Source: Cinnamomum chago (Eukaryota; Streptophyta; Magnoliopsida; Laurales; Lauraceae). From it: a DNA stretch of 64,000 nucleotides. Both the position numbers and the translations under genes were made by a program. The notes beneath the pieces were generated by a model. The model searched no databases, was not told the DNA's origin, and saw nothing but the letters and a program-made list of their open reading frames with translations. Positions 23,407 through 35,355 of the stretch are shown here, in pieces (within the stretch, counting starts at the first letter, position 1; each line of letters opens with the position of its first letter). Location of the stretch: positions 78,949,422 through 79,013,421 of the forward strand of contig CP142456.1 in NCBI GenBank assembly GCA_038049695.1. Direction: 5' to 3'.

Positions 23407-24730
23407 AGGGATTTTGTGATTGTATATTTGTAGGCTTTATTCCTTATAGTGGGGCCCACCTAATTGCCACCTGATTGGATATTGAGGCCCTAAAATAAGA
23501 GTTATGAGCATATGATTAGATTGATGTTTTGGCAACCACCAGTGATTATTATGAGACCCAAAACCCAGCTCACCTTACCCCTTGTTATTGATACATCCAC
23601 ATGTGCCCCACAAAGAGGGTGTAAAAAATTTGTCAGCCAAATGCACTGGTAATATAAAGTGACCATGTTTTATCAAGGGTTTGGCTAGCATGAGGCTCAT
23701 AAATTAGGATGTAGTGAAAACACTTTTTTTTTTTTGTCCTTTCCTTTTGAAAGACTTGAGGTTTTGTGTCAAGAAATTAAATGCTTCCAGTAATATGGTC
23801 CAGCATGGTGCAATCCTTGGTTGCCATTCAGGATCACAATCAATCAAAATGTAGGATCTATTTGCCAAATGTTGTTACTGTTCAAATTTAACCTAAGATG
23901 GATTTAAGAGGCTGAGGTGAGAATAAAGGGATAACCTAGTCGTTGGAAATCCCGTTTTCACCCATCTGCCTATCGTTCAATCTTTAGATCCTTTACCTTG
24001 CAGGTGTTAGACAATCCGTTTCGGCTTGCCCCTGCATGCGCGGGGGTTCACTCTATTGTCTGTTGGGTCTTTCAAGCGCCGAGCCACCTTGGCTGACACC
24101 AAAAATGGAAAAACAGAAAAAAAAATAAAAAATGAATAAGTTATAATAGAGATAAATTCCTGATCTATGACAGCTATTGATATGAAAGGGCCGTTCGCAA
24201 TAACAGTGTCAACGCAGTGTCGTTTAATCAAATTGTTAATATCACTTTATATTCAAATCAAATTTGGACTTACATAGTAGCAATAAACCTTAACAGCTAT
24301 ATCTTTTTTTTTTCCAGCAATCAGGATTTAAGAAAATTGCACTTTGCCCTTCTTCACTGGGTATAAACACCATGTATAGAAAACAATACAACTCTCGATA
24401 TTTAGAGACAAACTTTTATTTCAATATATGCCTTTTCATGTGCCATTGCATGGCACAGAAGTTTATTATTTAACCCAGAGGTTTTTCTTTCCCCACCGAA
24501 CACCAGGAATCAGGTGTTCCTCCTGATTCCTGAATGAGCTATTTGCTATTTCTTGAAAAACAGAGGCGACGAAACTCTTCGTGCAGAGAGACTAGAAACC
24601 TTCTTTCAGCTTGAATAACAGCTTATGCTTACAAAGGAGCTCATCAAGTCTTTTTGAGGGAAGGCCCCTAACACTGCCTGCCACCTAGGAAATAAAAAGT
24701 AACGGGCCTGCGCTCAGCAATGAATAGCAT
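23407..24730. other. Intergenic upstream of the PPR gene
   Basis: No supported gene. A GC-richer patch near 23,930-24,100 (ends CATGCGCGGGGGTTCAC) stands out from AT-rich surroundings and may be an old repeat of unknown type. Confidence 0.45.
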
Positions 24731-25040
24731 TATTTGACATCTCTATTTCATGCCTCTATTTCTCTAAATGTTTAAATCAAGCGTTTAGCACAAGATTTTA
24801 GACTCTGTCTCCGCTTTAAACATTTAGAGGCAAATTCTCTAAAATTAAAATGCTCCAAAAGTGGGTAGATGAGAAATAGAACTTTTGAGTCTTAAAATAT
24901 AGAGACAAGGTATTTAAAATAGATTCATGCGTTACCAAATGCATTTTTTTTTTTTTTTTTTATCCTTGCATCTTTTTTTAACGGCTCTATTTTATATAGA
25001 TCTATAAATAAAAGAGTAGAGATGCCAAACAAGCCCTTAG
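24731..25040. mobile_element. Degenerate MITE with GTTTGGCATCTCTACT-type terminus
   Basis: The left end reads TTATTTGACATCTCTATTTC. The right end inverted reads TTGTTTGGCATCTCTACTCT, a diverged inverted repeat. The interior has partial foldback (TAAACATTTAGAG against CTCTAAATGTTTA at about 24,764 and 24,816). It resembles the terminus at 1,255-1,268. The target duplication is not resolved. Confidence 0.5.
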
Positions 25041-25621
25041 TCTTTTGACCTAATCATGCCCCCACATGTGATATATCTACCAAGGCTCATCAGATAAACT
25101 TAGCCATCTGCTGGTAGGCACTCCCCCTCTCCAAAAAATGGTTACTAATCCACAACCTCATTGCATTTCAAACTGCCATCTGCTGCCATGATTAAGCCAA
25201 AAGACACTTCTTGACAAGTTCAGCAAGAAGTTTCCACAAATGATGGGCTCAATTCGTCAATTAATAATTTAAAACAAAAACTATGTCATCCACTGCCAAA
25301 TAAATGGTAACAAAAGGAGCATTCAGTTACAAAATTGATACAATTTCCATGTATTTTTCATGACATTCTTTCAACAAATTCTAATAGGTTCTCTTACCAA
25401 ATCCCCCATGAAAACTTAGATAATGAGAAATGAAATCGATGGAACTGGACTACAAGATAGGATACCAGTGCCAATTGAAATTACTAGGCAATGGGGATAT
25501 CAATACATATGTCAAGCTGCACAATCTGTGAATGTTCATGAGCTCCTAAATCGGTACTTATTACGAAAGTAAGCCAGCAAGCCAATACAGAAAACCCTCT
25601 GATCAACCAATGCATTATCCA
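25041..25621. other. Intergenic / 3' flank of the TRAPP gene
   Basis: No coding region is supported. The part next to 25,622 probably includes the 3' UTR of the minus-strand TRAPP subunit gene. Confidence 0.45.
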
Positions 25622-28600
25622 TCAAGCTTTTATGCGAATAACAAAGGAACCTGTCAATCAATTGAAGCAGAAACAAGTTAGAATCACCAAATAATCATGT
25701 GTTTTAAACGTGATAAATCCAGCACCAAACTCCATTTTGATTGGAATGGACTTTAGTTCAATGCCAGATCATGGGGCACACTTGGGTTACAACGTGAAAT
25801 GCTATGAATGGAGCCAATATTAGGGTTGTCAACAAAAACGACAATACAGTATATTGCACCTCTCTACAAATAGGTTAAGAATACAATACACAAGCAGACC
25901 CTTAAAAAGCCCAAAGAACAGACACCCAGGATCTGCCATATTTATATCCTTCATAGTCAGGCCCATGCATCAGTCTGGATCAATGAATGATGAGTTCTGA
26001 TCTCCAGAGTAAGGCAACAAACTCTACATTGGCTTTGGCACAAGATCATGCAATCCTTTCCTGTGGAACCTAATTTGAGGCTTCCTAAATCACCATCATC
26101 AATGTCAAAGCCTTGTCCCAACTATGTTACATGAATTTTATTTCTTCCTTCCGATCTATCGTAAGCCAAGGCTTCCTGAATCGTGAATGATATTATTTTC
26201 AACAGTACCCATAGTAGTACAGTACAAGCTTTCACAAAGCTGGAAAAGCATTATAATGCCTGTAACTCACATGCTGGAAGATTGGACATATCAGCAGACA
26301 CTGCACATGGGATCCCCAAATTGGTAAGAGCTCCTCTTATAATCCCACATGGGAAATAGAGATGCATGCTTGTTGCTGGTAGTGCCTTGTTATCAGCAGC
26401 TGATGTAGAAGAGTCGGCCTGAGATGCATCTGTGTTTCCAGAGGATGGTTCAACGGACATTCGTGTCAGCCAACGGAAGCGATTGTCTTGCAACACAAAA
26501 GTACCCTGCGAGTATAAATAGCTCCCACTAACATCACTAAATCAACATATTTTGTTGGCAGGACAAGGAAAAACACAATGGCTGCAAGTCTTATTTGCTA
26601 AGCCCTAAAAGCTGTATGTAGGGCCAACCTTTTGATGACCAAAACCATTGGAATGATGCCACATAGTCAATGGAAGATAAAATATCTCCCCACTAGATGA
26701 TCCTAACCATATTTCGCAGAAGATTGATTGCACACAGGGTGTGCAGGCAAAGATGGATTTTGCGAGAAAAGCTCATTGCAAAAATCACATTTACGAATAG
26801 GAAATAAGTGTAGGGCTTCTGACCGAACCAATGAACACCCATATTAATAGGAAATCATTGCAAGGCCTTCCCTCCCATATACAGGGATGATGGGTGTCTT
26901 ATGATAAAGAAAGGTAGGCCCAACCTGCACCATTGCTGGTAAGAGAAATGAGCACACCCGTCCACCCACCTACCCAAACTCCCCCACCCAGGGAAAAAAA
27001 ACCCTCTTGGTTAGACTTACTCTATGATTGGTTTTCAAGTTGTCAATCTGCTTCTTGAAAAGCTCAGACCAGAAATCCTTGCAGATGAACTTGATGGCCT
27101 CAAGATGATCACTGAATCGAGGCCTCTCCATGGTATACCTGTCAGAAAGACAATAATTAATATGTTGCCAATGTAATTTTTTTTAACATAATCTGAATCT
27201 AATCATCAAAGAAGCTCGACGATTTTCAAATTAAGTGAGGAAGCAAAGGCATACTGGATATGATTGTTGCCAAAGATGGTGGCAGGAGGGGAGAGGTGCA
27301 AGCATGACATAGTGTATACTTCAGTGCACTATTCTAATTCTGGGACCCAATTATACAACAAGGTGATCAAAAGACAAGTGCAAGGCTATTCTCGCCAGAG
27401 ATGGATACCAAGCCTCACACCCATGAATGCACTAGAGCCTAGAACAATAACTAGACAAATGCAGGCAGCGGTGGATCTACAGAGGGTCGAGGAGGGGCAA
27501 CTGCTTGACAAATGCAACCCATTTTTCCTTGCTACATCATTCATCAATAATGATTAGAACCTATGGCCCCCTCTCTTCTGGACAAATTGCAAATTCTGTA
27601 ATGTAACTGTATCATTCATCATGACCTTTTATTATTTTTTTGCAAGAATCTATCGCCAAGATTCTCCTATTTTCTACAGTAAATAATGATGGTATTGAGG
27701 TCAAAATCGTTGACATGGTGTGGCCCATCATGGAATCTTTTGGAGCCACTCCTTATGAAATTGGGCGTCGGCAACATGAGCCCCAATCCACAAACCCCAT
27801 CTAAACCCAACCCATTAGACCTGTCCAACCCATTTGCCACCCTAATCATATGCTATAAATGACTCTATTTGAATGACACTGATTGTCTTTGTGGCCCCTG
27901 CACAATAACCGCATTCGTGGTCATCATCCTTTAGGCCATTCATTAGGTATTCCCCCTATCATATTGGCTTTTCTCAGCTATAAGCGGAGGAGAACCCATT
28001 CAAACATTTCACATATATATTTGCAACTAGAAATATCATTAAAAAAGAAAAAAAAAAAAAAAAAACTAGTCCATCACTTAACAGGACCTATGTTTGAAAT
28101 TTGAATCATTCAAAACTATAACTGTCTACCAAATTTGCTATTATGCTTCCTGGAGTAAAAGAGAACAGTAATTCTTTAATGTTAAAAATACGTATGTTTT
28201 GCACAAGATTACATGACAGAAGATTATATGACAGTTCAATTAAGTGTGATTGGAGTGGATTATTTTAATATGATGAAAAACAGCAGGCCACAATTTTGTA
28301 GTGGATTAGATTTTAAATATGGGTCTCATTGATTGATGTATATGACTATATGATATATCAAAGGACATACAAAGTTGGGTGTTTTGTAATCGAGCCAAAG
28401 TTGAATGTCACTCATTTTTTCGTCAGACTGCATCTTGTTGAGTTTGACCTCACAAGAAGTTTATTAGGCTCAATATCCCCTTCTAATGGGACCTTGAAAG
28501 TCTTCATGCCACTATAGGATGAAAAATTTCAAGTGGTTTAGATTTTTCATCAGTGGGCTCCGCTGAGAATCCCCGTGATTTTATCACAAGTCCAATTCTC

Positions 28601-29755
28601 AAACAATGCAGATTCCTTTTGAACAAGGTACACTGAAAATGATTTCTACCATTGCTTGCCCCCCTCTACAAGAAAATCCTGGCTCCGTCACAGAATGCAG
28701 GAGCCCTGAGTCCTGCAAGGCTGCAACCTTTTGGTAATATAACTCAAACCTGCAGCCTTTTGGTTCCCACAATGAGCTTTCCAGCAAGTGAAACAGTAAC
28801 CTCATCAGCCTTGAATTCTGTAAAGGGTTGTTATCACCATCACCATCATTTCTTTGTCATTATTATTTAACTGGTAACTCTGATTTCAATTGAGATTGAA
28901 GAAAAACTATACAAATGAGGAAACATAAGGTATACAGTTATAATGAGAATCAATTTTACTACCACTAACCATAGAGAAAAAAAGGTATAAAAGCCCTATA
29001 CTGAAAACCCAATCATCAAGAAAAGACCCACCATCAAAGCTACAGGACTAACAAAGGGCCGCATCCCTCAGCGCGAAATTGAGGTAAAAAAAAATCTGAA
29101 AAAACATTCTAAAAATCTAGAATATTAGAAAATACTAAGTTTTAATGTTTATGTTCATTAGAATGGACAGAGATCGTCTTTCCCCTACATAGAACAATCG
29201 CATTTGATTATTGTTTTCCCAATCATACCTCATGAGTTTGAAAGGATTCTGTTGTGTAAAAACTTATATAAAGTTAATGAGAATGCAGTTGATGCTTCAA
29301 GGTGCCATCTTTCTTAAATGGTGTGTTCGATTCATTTCAATCTCAATTTCTGCAGCGAAATACAAAACCATAGAGATCGATTCATTGACCAACAGGAAAG
29401 AGAGATTGGAAACCCTAATTTGGTACATGAGAAATAGAAATCGAAGGGAGATTCACACAGATGAGAAATCGATTCTAAAGAAGATCAAACAAACATAGAA
29501 TGGAATGAGAGAAAGAGAAAGAAGAGATCGATTAAAAGAGAAGAAGATCTGAGATTTATGATGGAATTAGGGTTTGATTCGAGGGGGATGGTAGAAAAAT
29601 TACCTTTCGGAGAGCTGATGACCGACCTGATAGCCAATGGCTTCGATCCTTCGAGCAGCGAGCTCTGGCTTTGACGAGTAGAAGCGATTGCAGTACGTAC
29701 TCACCATCTCTATCAATACGCTCTCCACGCAGCTCTCTGATACCTCTCTCCCCAT
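25622..29755 (-). CDS. TRS33: TRAPP vesicle-tethering complex subunit, TRAPPC6/Trs33 type
   Basis: Complement of join 25622-25650, 26271-26505, 27021-27138, 29604-29755 (177 residues plus stop). All introns are GT-AG and in phase. The product begins [14 protein letters not shown] and contains '[18 protein letters not shown]', '[20 protein letters not shown]', '[13 protein letters not shown]', '[19 protein letters not shown]' and ends [10 protein letters not shown], the Bet3-fold layout of TRAPPC6/Trs33. The protein is a core subunit of the TRAPP complex, acting as Rab/Ypt exchange factor and tether in ER-Golgi traffic and cytokinesis. The last coding exon is only 29 nt. If intron 3 is retained, translation stops after a changed ELQAL tail (stop at 26,251-26,253). 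Intron 1 (2.5 kb) carries a 1.2-kb hAT-type insertion. Confidence 0.92.
27466..28693. mobile_element. hAT-type insertion in TRAPP gene intron 1, perfect 8-bp TSD
   Basis: AATGCAGG occurs immediately on both sides (27458-27465 and 28694-28701). The ends are CAGCGGTGGATCTACAG and the inverse of CTGTGACGGAGCCAGG, diverged forms of the CAGnGGCGGAnCCAGG terminus used by the other hAT-like elements here. At 1,228 bp it is the longest of the set. No transposase reading frame is visible, so it is non-autonomous or eroded. Confidence 0.75.
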
Positions 29756-30029
29756 TTTTTTTCTTTTTCCTTCTCTCCCTCTCTCTCTCCCCCCCCCATT
29801 CATGTGTGTGTTTATAGATAGAGGAGCTCATGTTGGTGGGCCTACGTGTGGGGCCCGACTCTGAATCTGAACCATTGAAAAAGGGGCCAGCAATTTGGAT
29901 GGTGCAAATAAAATGGTCTACTCTATAGTCAAGTATCTTTTAAAAATTGGATTAACATGGTCTATAGTCAATTTGGCTATTTTTCTTCCTGGTTAATAGC
30001 TGCTATATGAGCATTGCAATTCAAAGTTA
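29756..30029 (-). promoter_or_regulatory. 5' leader and proximal promoter of the TRAPP gene
   Basis: On the minus strand the bases just before the start codon are GA-rich (GAGAGAGAGAGGGAGAAGG around 29,771-29,790). This is a purine-rich leader common in plant 5' UTRs. No distinct TATA box was identified. Confidence 0.4.
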
Positions 30030-30032
30030 TAA

Positions 30033-30906
30033 GGGGACGTTTGTTTTTTCCATTTACATATGTAATTGAATCACATGGGTAATGGATACACAAAAATCAT
30101 GTTTGTTTGGTGTGATTTTGATTCACATGTGTAAAATAGTTGTGTAAATGGTGTGAAAGATGGCCCTTTTTATGCATTGCATTTTCACACCTCAAGAGGT
30201 GTGAAAAACTTACACACGTTACTGTTACTAGGCGGACTGCTACAGTGCCTCACTGAGCAGTCCGCCTTTTATTTTTTTTAATTTTTTTGGGCCCCACTTG
30301 TAACATCCGAACCGGTCATTCTCTTAATAAGCTCAAACACGGCCATGTGTCCAATTTTCAACCGTTGATGATGCATGGAGGTTGAGATATGATCAACATA
30401 ATCACAGCCGTTCGATTAATCTACTGTTACTAACATATAGCAGTCCGCCTTTTATGATTTTTTTATTTTTCTGGGACCCACATGTAAAATCAGGACCGTT
30501 CATATTCTTCAGAAGCTCAACCACGGCTATGTCTCCAATTTTCAACCGTTGATGATGTATGGAGGTTGAGATATCATCAAACAATATACAACCTATTGTT
30601 ACTAACATACTCAGTCCGCCTTTTATAATTTTTTTAATGTTCTGGGCCCCACCTGTAAAATCAGGACCGTTCATATTCTTTAGAAGCTCAAATACGGTCA
30701 TGTGTCCAATTTTCAACCATTGATGATGCTTGGATGTTGAGATATCATCAAACAATCTACAACTTATTCATAGATTCACATGTGAAATGTTATGTTAGTA
30801 ACAAACGGTGGAATCTGATCCACATGTGAGTCATTTACATATGCAAATGACTCATATGTGGGTCATTTACACATGTGAATCACTTTCACAAGAAACAAAC
30901 GACCCC
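30033..30906. mobile_element. PIF/Harbinger (Tourist-like) MITE with TAA TSD
   Basis: The ends are GGGGACGTTTGTTT and the inverse of GGGGTCGTTTGTTT. TAA lies on both sides (30030-30032 and 30907-30909), the Harbinger signature. Subterminal arms (ATTCACATGTG repeated in both orientations) extend the foldback. The centre is expanded by tandem repeats, giving 874 bp. It has no transposase. Confidence 0.75.
30225..30775. repeat. Three tandem ~171-183-bp units inside the Harbinger MITE
   Basis: Each unit starts at CAGTCCGCCTTTTAT (30,258; 30,441; 30,612). It continues with a GGGCCCCAC/GGGACCCAC block, 'GGACCGTTCATATTCTT' and 'CAATTTTCAACCGTTGATGA'. Units are 80-90% alike by eye. Open frames on the minus strand are just translations of the repeat. 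Confidence 0.85.
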
Positions 30907-30909
30907 TAA

Positions 30910-31650
30910 AGGACATTGGCTATAAAGCTACATGATTTTGCTAATGCCAAATTATAGATGTCAAAGATTTGAGGAAAAATAGACCTATCATGCACTCCAT
31001 ATAACTCCATTAATAGAATCTATCACCTCAAGGGCATCCAACAAAACATGATTTAGAAGGAAACCTAGGTCTTACTTGAGTGAGTATAATAAGGTTACCA
31101 TAGGTACATTTATTGAAAATCTTATTAGTTTAAAATTGCACCCTCCCCTTACTTAGGGGGGATGTCTCCACAAATTGTGTTATAAGTCATTCATGCTCAC
31201 TCTTGTGGCAGAGATCAACTTCTAGTAGAAAACTTTTTATGGCATATCCCACTGGAGGGGAAGGCATTCATTTTGAACTTTTGAATTTTCTATAGGTGGG
31301 TTCAAGAGTGAATTCTTACCCGTTCAGTCTCACTAAAACGCATGTGCACCGGCTCTAAAAGGGTTTTAGTGGTTGGGGTCACGTTGTGTTTGTAGGTACA
31401 TGTGTATGCTCACCAAAAGTAATGTGATGCGTGCATGATGCATTCATCTTTGATCTTTGATATCCAAGATTCTTCATGTGTGAACTGACCACCATAGAGG
31501 TAAGTGTTTACAACGTACAAGAAGTTATACCTGTGGGGGAATGGCAGGGTAACAACAAGAAGATTGCTTGGGGACCCTAAAGAAGATGACAGCATAAAGA
31601 AGGCTCCTTTTATAGTGCCTTTAACTTGGATTGGATTAGCCTCCGTTGAT
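30910..31650. other. Intergenic, nothing recognised
   Basis: AT-rich spacer between two DNA transposons; no supported gene. Confidence 0.45.
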
Positions 31651-31658
31651 AGAATGAT

Positions 31659-32094
31659 CGGGGGCGGACCTATGCTTTGATGACCAGGGGAAACTTCCCA
31701 AAAGTCCAATGGGCCCTACATCATGGCCCACATGTGTTTAAACAACCACCCACGTATCTAAATGTCTTATTGGCTTCGAGAAATGTTCTTATATCCAGTT
31801 TTTTTTTCCATACCTATTCACCTTGAATTTGCATTGATATTTCATAGGCATTGATTTTGACATAAAAGTTTGAGTGAAACGTGATAATGTAAGTTTGAGT
31901 TGATTTTTTACGAGAGAAATCAATATTAGCAATGCAGTTAAGTATTTTGTATCTATATGTTTAAATGTAATACATTTCCTCTTTTGTTATTATTTAGGTG
32001 AAAATTGTCTAGCAAATATATATATATATATAGTTGAATTTTTTCAATTGACCATTATCTGTCCACCCAAATGAAAATCCTGGATCCGCCACTG
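31659..32094. mobile_element. hAT-type MITE with perfect 8-bp TSD
   Basis: AGAATGAT lies directly on both sides (31651-31658 and 32095-32102). The ends are CGGGGGCGGACCTATG and the inverse of CAGTGGCGGATCCAGG. It is 436 bp and non-coding, with a short (TA)n run near the right side. Confidence 0.85.
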
Positions 32095-32102
32095 AGAATG
32101 AT

Positions 32103-32940
32103 GGTTCTCTAAGATAACTTCTGAGTGTATATAGACAATGAACAACATAGTCTCCTTTATCAAGATTCAAGATAAAACTAAGAGCATAATTGTGCAGCCA
32201 TGTTTTTGCGGTATAGATGATCATTCGTTTTCATGTGTAGCGATACGTTCTAGTTGTGTGCAACATGGAAACATTTTCTTTTTCTTTTTCTCATATCATT
32301 TTTTCTAGTTGGGGGCAAAAACAAGAGTCCTAACCAACCCGTATCAGATTTACATTTTTGTTCTCATTTTCCAAGGCCGAGGCTTTACACAAAAAACCCT
32401 AATAAGTGAAGAGTCACTTTAATGGATAAGAAAAGAAGGGGTTATATCATAAAGTATCAAGTTTTAAAAATTACTTTTCTTTTTATAAAAAAGTCAAAAT
32501 GTTATTTTTCTTATTTTGCTAAATGATAAAAAGCACTCTTTTTGTGCCATAAAATGACAAAATGTCAATAATTACTTTATAAGTGAGTTACTCAAAGGCA
32601 AGCCCACATGTGGTTACCAGCATTGATCGTAACAACACCAACATCAATCCTAACAATAACTAATAACTGTCCAGATTAAAAACTTTTCCACATGAAACTG
32701 CACCAAACGATCGAATGTAATCTATTTACTTCCATCGGGGATTTTCATCCCAATTACTTCCATTGTGACAATAAATGTCACAGCTCCAAGGAGTCCTAAC
32801 TCCTAATGCACAAAACCTTCAATGTAAACTATAATGAGTTAGGACTATATCCTATAACGAGCATATCAAGAGGGAGACAGCCTTGCACAGCACACTCTGA
32901 TGTCCTAGAAGGGGAATTTGATGAGGTGTGACTCTTCAGG
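32103..32940. other. Intergenic, nothing recognised
   Basis: AT-rich spacer between two hAT-type elements with no supported coding region. Confidence 0.45.
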
Positions 32941-32948
32941 CTTCTACT

Positions 32949-33255
32949 TAGGTGTCCTCATAGGCCAGGCTAAGCCCTAATTTGGCCGGATTTGGAACTG
33001 ATGTTTTAGCATTTGGGCTGGACCTAGAAAAAAGATTTAGCCCTTCTAATATTTGGGCGAAGCTTGAATTCAGTGATAGAAAGCCTGAGCATGGTCCTGG
33101 TCAGCCCGTATAAGTAGTGATCGTCGACATACTTCACACAGGCTGATCTTGGGCCTTGCTTTTATGGCCATGTTGGGATTGGGCCCCTTTTTCTCAAGTC
33201 GGACAGAGCCTAGACATGCCTTAGCTTAGCCCAACTGGGCCCATGAACACCTCTA
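32949..33255. mobile_element. hAT-type MITE, GGCC-rich
   Basis: Begins TAGGTGTCCTCATAGGCC and ends with the inverse of TAGAGGTGTTCATGGGCCC. The flanks CTTCTACT (32941-32948) and CTTCTAGT (33256-33263) match at 7 of 8. The interior is full of GGGCT/AGCCC phrases, which suggests that similar GGCC-rich stretches at 1-290, 5,230-5,580 and 37,130-37,330 are eroded relatives. Confidence 0.75.
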
Positions 33256-33645
33256 CTTCTAGTACTATAATGCTTGCTAGATCATAGAAATTGGTATTCC
33301 ACCAATATCTTCCAAATCCGAGCCCAGGTTTCTGATCACGTCTGTGAGCATATTATTGATATTGACAAGGTATAAAAAGATTGTTTTCATTATTTTCTCT
33401 TGTTTTCATTAGTCTGTGACATAATTAAAAACAAAAAGTTCTCATTTTCTTTTAAAGATACGCGCGCGGAAATTAAAAATTCGTAAAATTTTCAAGAAAC
33501 AAGAAGAAGAAATGGCCCAAAAATGAGAATCCTTTAAAAGCTCATATTACAGCCAGATATTGTAAGTTTGTAACTATCTTCTGCAAACAAGCCTTTATTT
33601 GAATCATTCCTCACCGGAAAGAACTAAAGGACTGTTAGTTCCATC

Positions 33646-34623
33646 TCAGGAGCAACTGACATTAGAATCCACTGGAGTCAAATCATACATCACTTCTGAT
33701 GCATACTTGAAGCTGACAGGAGAACTTTGAGTGATAGGCTTATTGACAAGGCAATATTGATCGTCGGTCTTGCTAAAGACGGCCGTGTCCACCTGCTCTA
33801 CACTGCTAAATCCAGTGCATTGGACTTTTACATTAGTCTGGGTGCAGATGCAGTTGTTGCTTATGGTCACCTCAAATTCTGGATTTCTATTGATGAAGTG
33901 GCCCGTCTTCGATTGTGATATGCTGACGTTTGAGACGGTGCATGGCTGAGCCCAACCTGCATTTTTGTTGTAGCAAAAAAACAAGCAAATCATATAAATG
34001 AAATCTTCTCATCAAATGCTTCTTTAATTTATAGGAGTCTATCCGTATATAGTTTTATTACTTGTTTTAGACCCGCTTGAAATAGGGAGAGTTGACTTGA
34101 TGTCACAGACCGTCCCACCAGCCTGATATTGTCAGCTTTGGTCATTTGATCAGCACGGTTTTGTTTCTGGGCTGGCCGTAGGCGTCCCAAAATGTCTCAT
34201 ATTAATATCTTGCTGTGAGAATAAAAACTGAAGGCTACGATGATCTAAATGTACTTCAAATTGCTCGCCATATAGATAATATTTCTATAACTTCAAAACA
34301 AAAACTATAGCTGCAATAGGAGGGGGTTCTGACTTATAGCCTAGTATCTGGGCAGCCCCATGGGCGATGTGGGATCCTACACTTGACTCAATAGATCATC
34401 GAGTTTGCCGAGTCAAATGAGTCCAACTATTAAGTTATCCAACCATTGAAGTACTCATTCGACAAGTTTGCCGCAATCATTTATCCAACCATTACATTAC
34501 ATATGATGGGCCTCAACTTGAATGGGTAACTTTATCAAAACAATCTTTCAAATGGGAGAATTCTGCATCTAAGATGGCAAAAACCTTTGAACAGGGGCAC
34601 TTGTATATATCATTATAGACCAT

Positions 34624-34693
<70 letters not shown>

Positions 34694-34789
34694 TCACCTT
34701 GTTTGAAGATACACAGAATGAGAAATCTCACCTTGTTTGAAGATACACAGAATGAGAAAAACAGAGAAGAGTTTGGGTGTAGTTTTCAT
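33646..34789 (-). CDS. TPD1-like secreted cysteine-rich protein
   Basis: Complement of join 33646-33956, 34732-34789 (122 residues plus stop). Exon 1 encodes MKTTPKLFSVFLILCIFKQ, a signal peptide. Exon 2 encodes the TPD1-family domain (CTVSNVSISQSKTGHFI, PEFEVTISNNCICTQ, VQCTGFSSVEQVD, YCLVN, ending DSNVSCS) with six cysteines. TPD1 (TAPETUM DETERMINANT 1) is a small secreted ligand acting with the EMS1 receptor kinase in anther cell fate. This protein has only the conserved C-terminal domain, as do many TPD1-like paralogues of unknown function. The intron is GT-AG in phase 1. The donor lies in a tandemly duplicated 34-bp segment. Confidence 0.88.
34628..34689. repeat. Compound (TA)n-(GA)n microsatellite in the TPD1-like intron
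   Basis: About 33 bp of TA followed by about 29 bp of GA, directly next to the duplicated splice-donor segment. It is likely length-polymorphic. Confidence 0.9.
34688..34755. repeat. 34-bp tandem duplication spanning a splice donor
   Basis: Two identical 34-bp copies (34688-34721 and 34722-34755) each contain the exon/intron boundary AACAAG|GTGAGA on the minus strand. The donor in the second copy (34730-34731) joins exon 2 in frame. The donor in the first copy would add 34 nt and shift the frame. Confidence 0.85.
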
Positions 34790-35347
34790 CTCTTTTGAAC
34801 CTGGTTTTTTCTCCAAACACTTTAGTTGTCTGGTTCAAGTTGGTGTACCCTGGAGGCAATTTATAGATGAAAGTTTGTATGAAAGATTGCGTTTGTCCAT
34901 GTCATTTGGGCGTGCTAAAAAATGATCAATGCGCTCATAAATGGTGATCATGAATGGTGCTCATCGTAATCCATATTACAGATTCATTTGTTTATATTTG
35001 CAGAAAACAATTAAAAGATGACAATTTCTAGAAGATTGTTTCCATAAATGTACCATAGAAGATTGCTCTCGTATGGAATTCAGCAATATGAGAAGTAACA
35101 TTTTTTCACCACATGGTCCTCAATTGACAAATCCAACCCCCTTATACTTGCTAATCCCTCGTGAATTGGTAGTACTCGCCCTAATTTGACATTAATCTAA
35201 ATTATGCTTACTATTGGATTAAACTTAATAAAAAAATAACTAAAAAACCATTAAACTTTAAGCCCTTGAATCAATGGTTGTGATGAGCTAATTGAGGTCA
35301 TCTTTGTCGAAAATCATAACTATAATGTGACCTTCCCAGCATAGTAT
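34790..35347. other. Upstream region of the TPD1-like gene
   Basis: Likely promoter side of the minus-strand TPD1-like gene. It is AT-rich with no distinct element that I can defend. Confidence 0.35.
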
Positions 35348-35355
35348 TCTCCATG

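Noticed and set aside
30402..30755. 117-codon minus-strand frame with an internal protein repeat
   Set aside because: The repetition is the DNA tandem repeat inside the Harbinger MITE; nothing indicates selection for protein.
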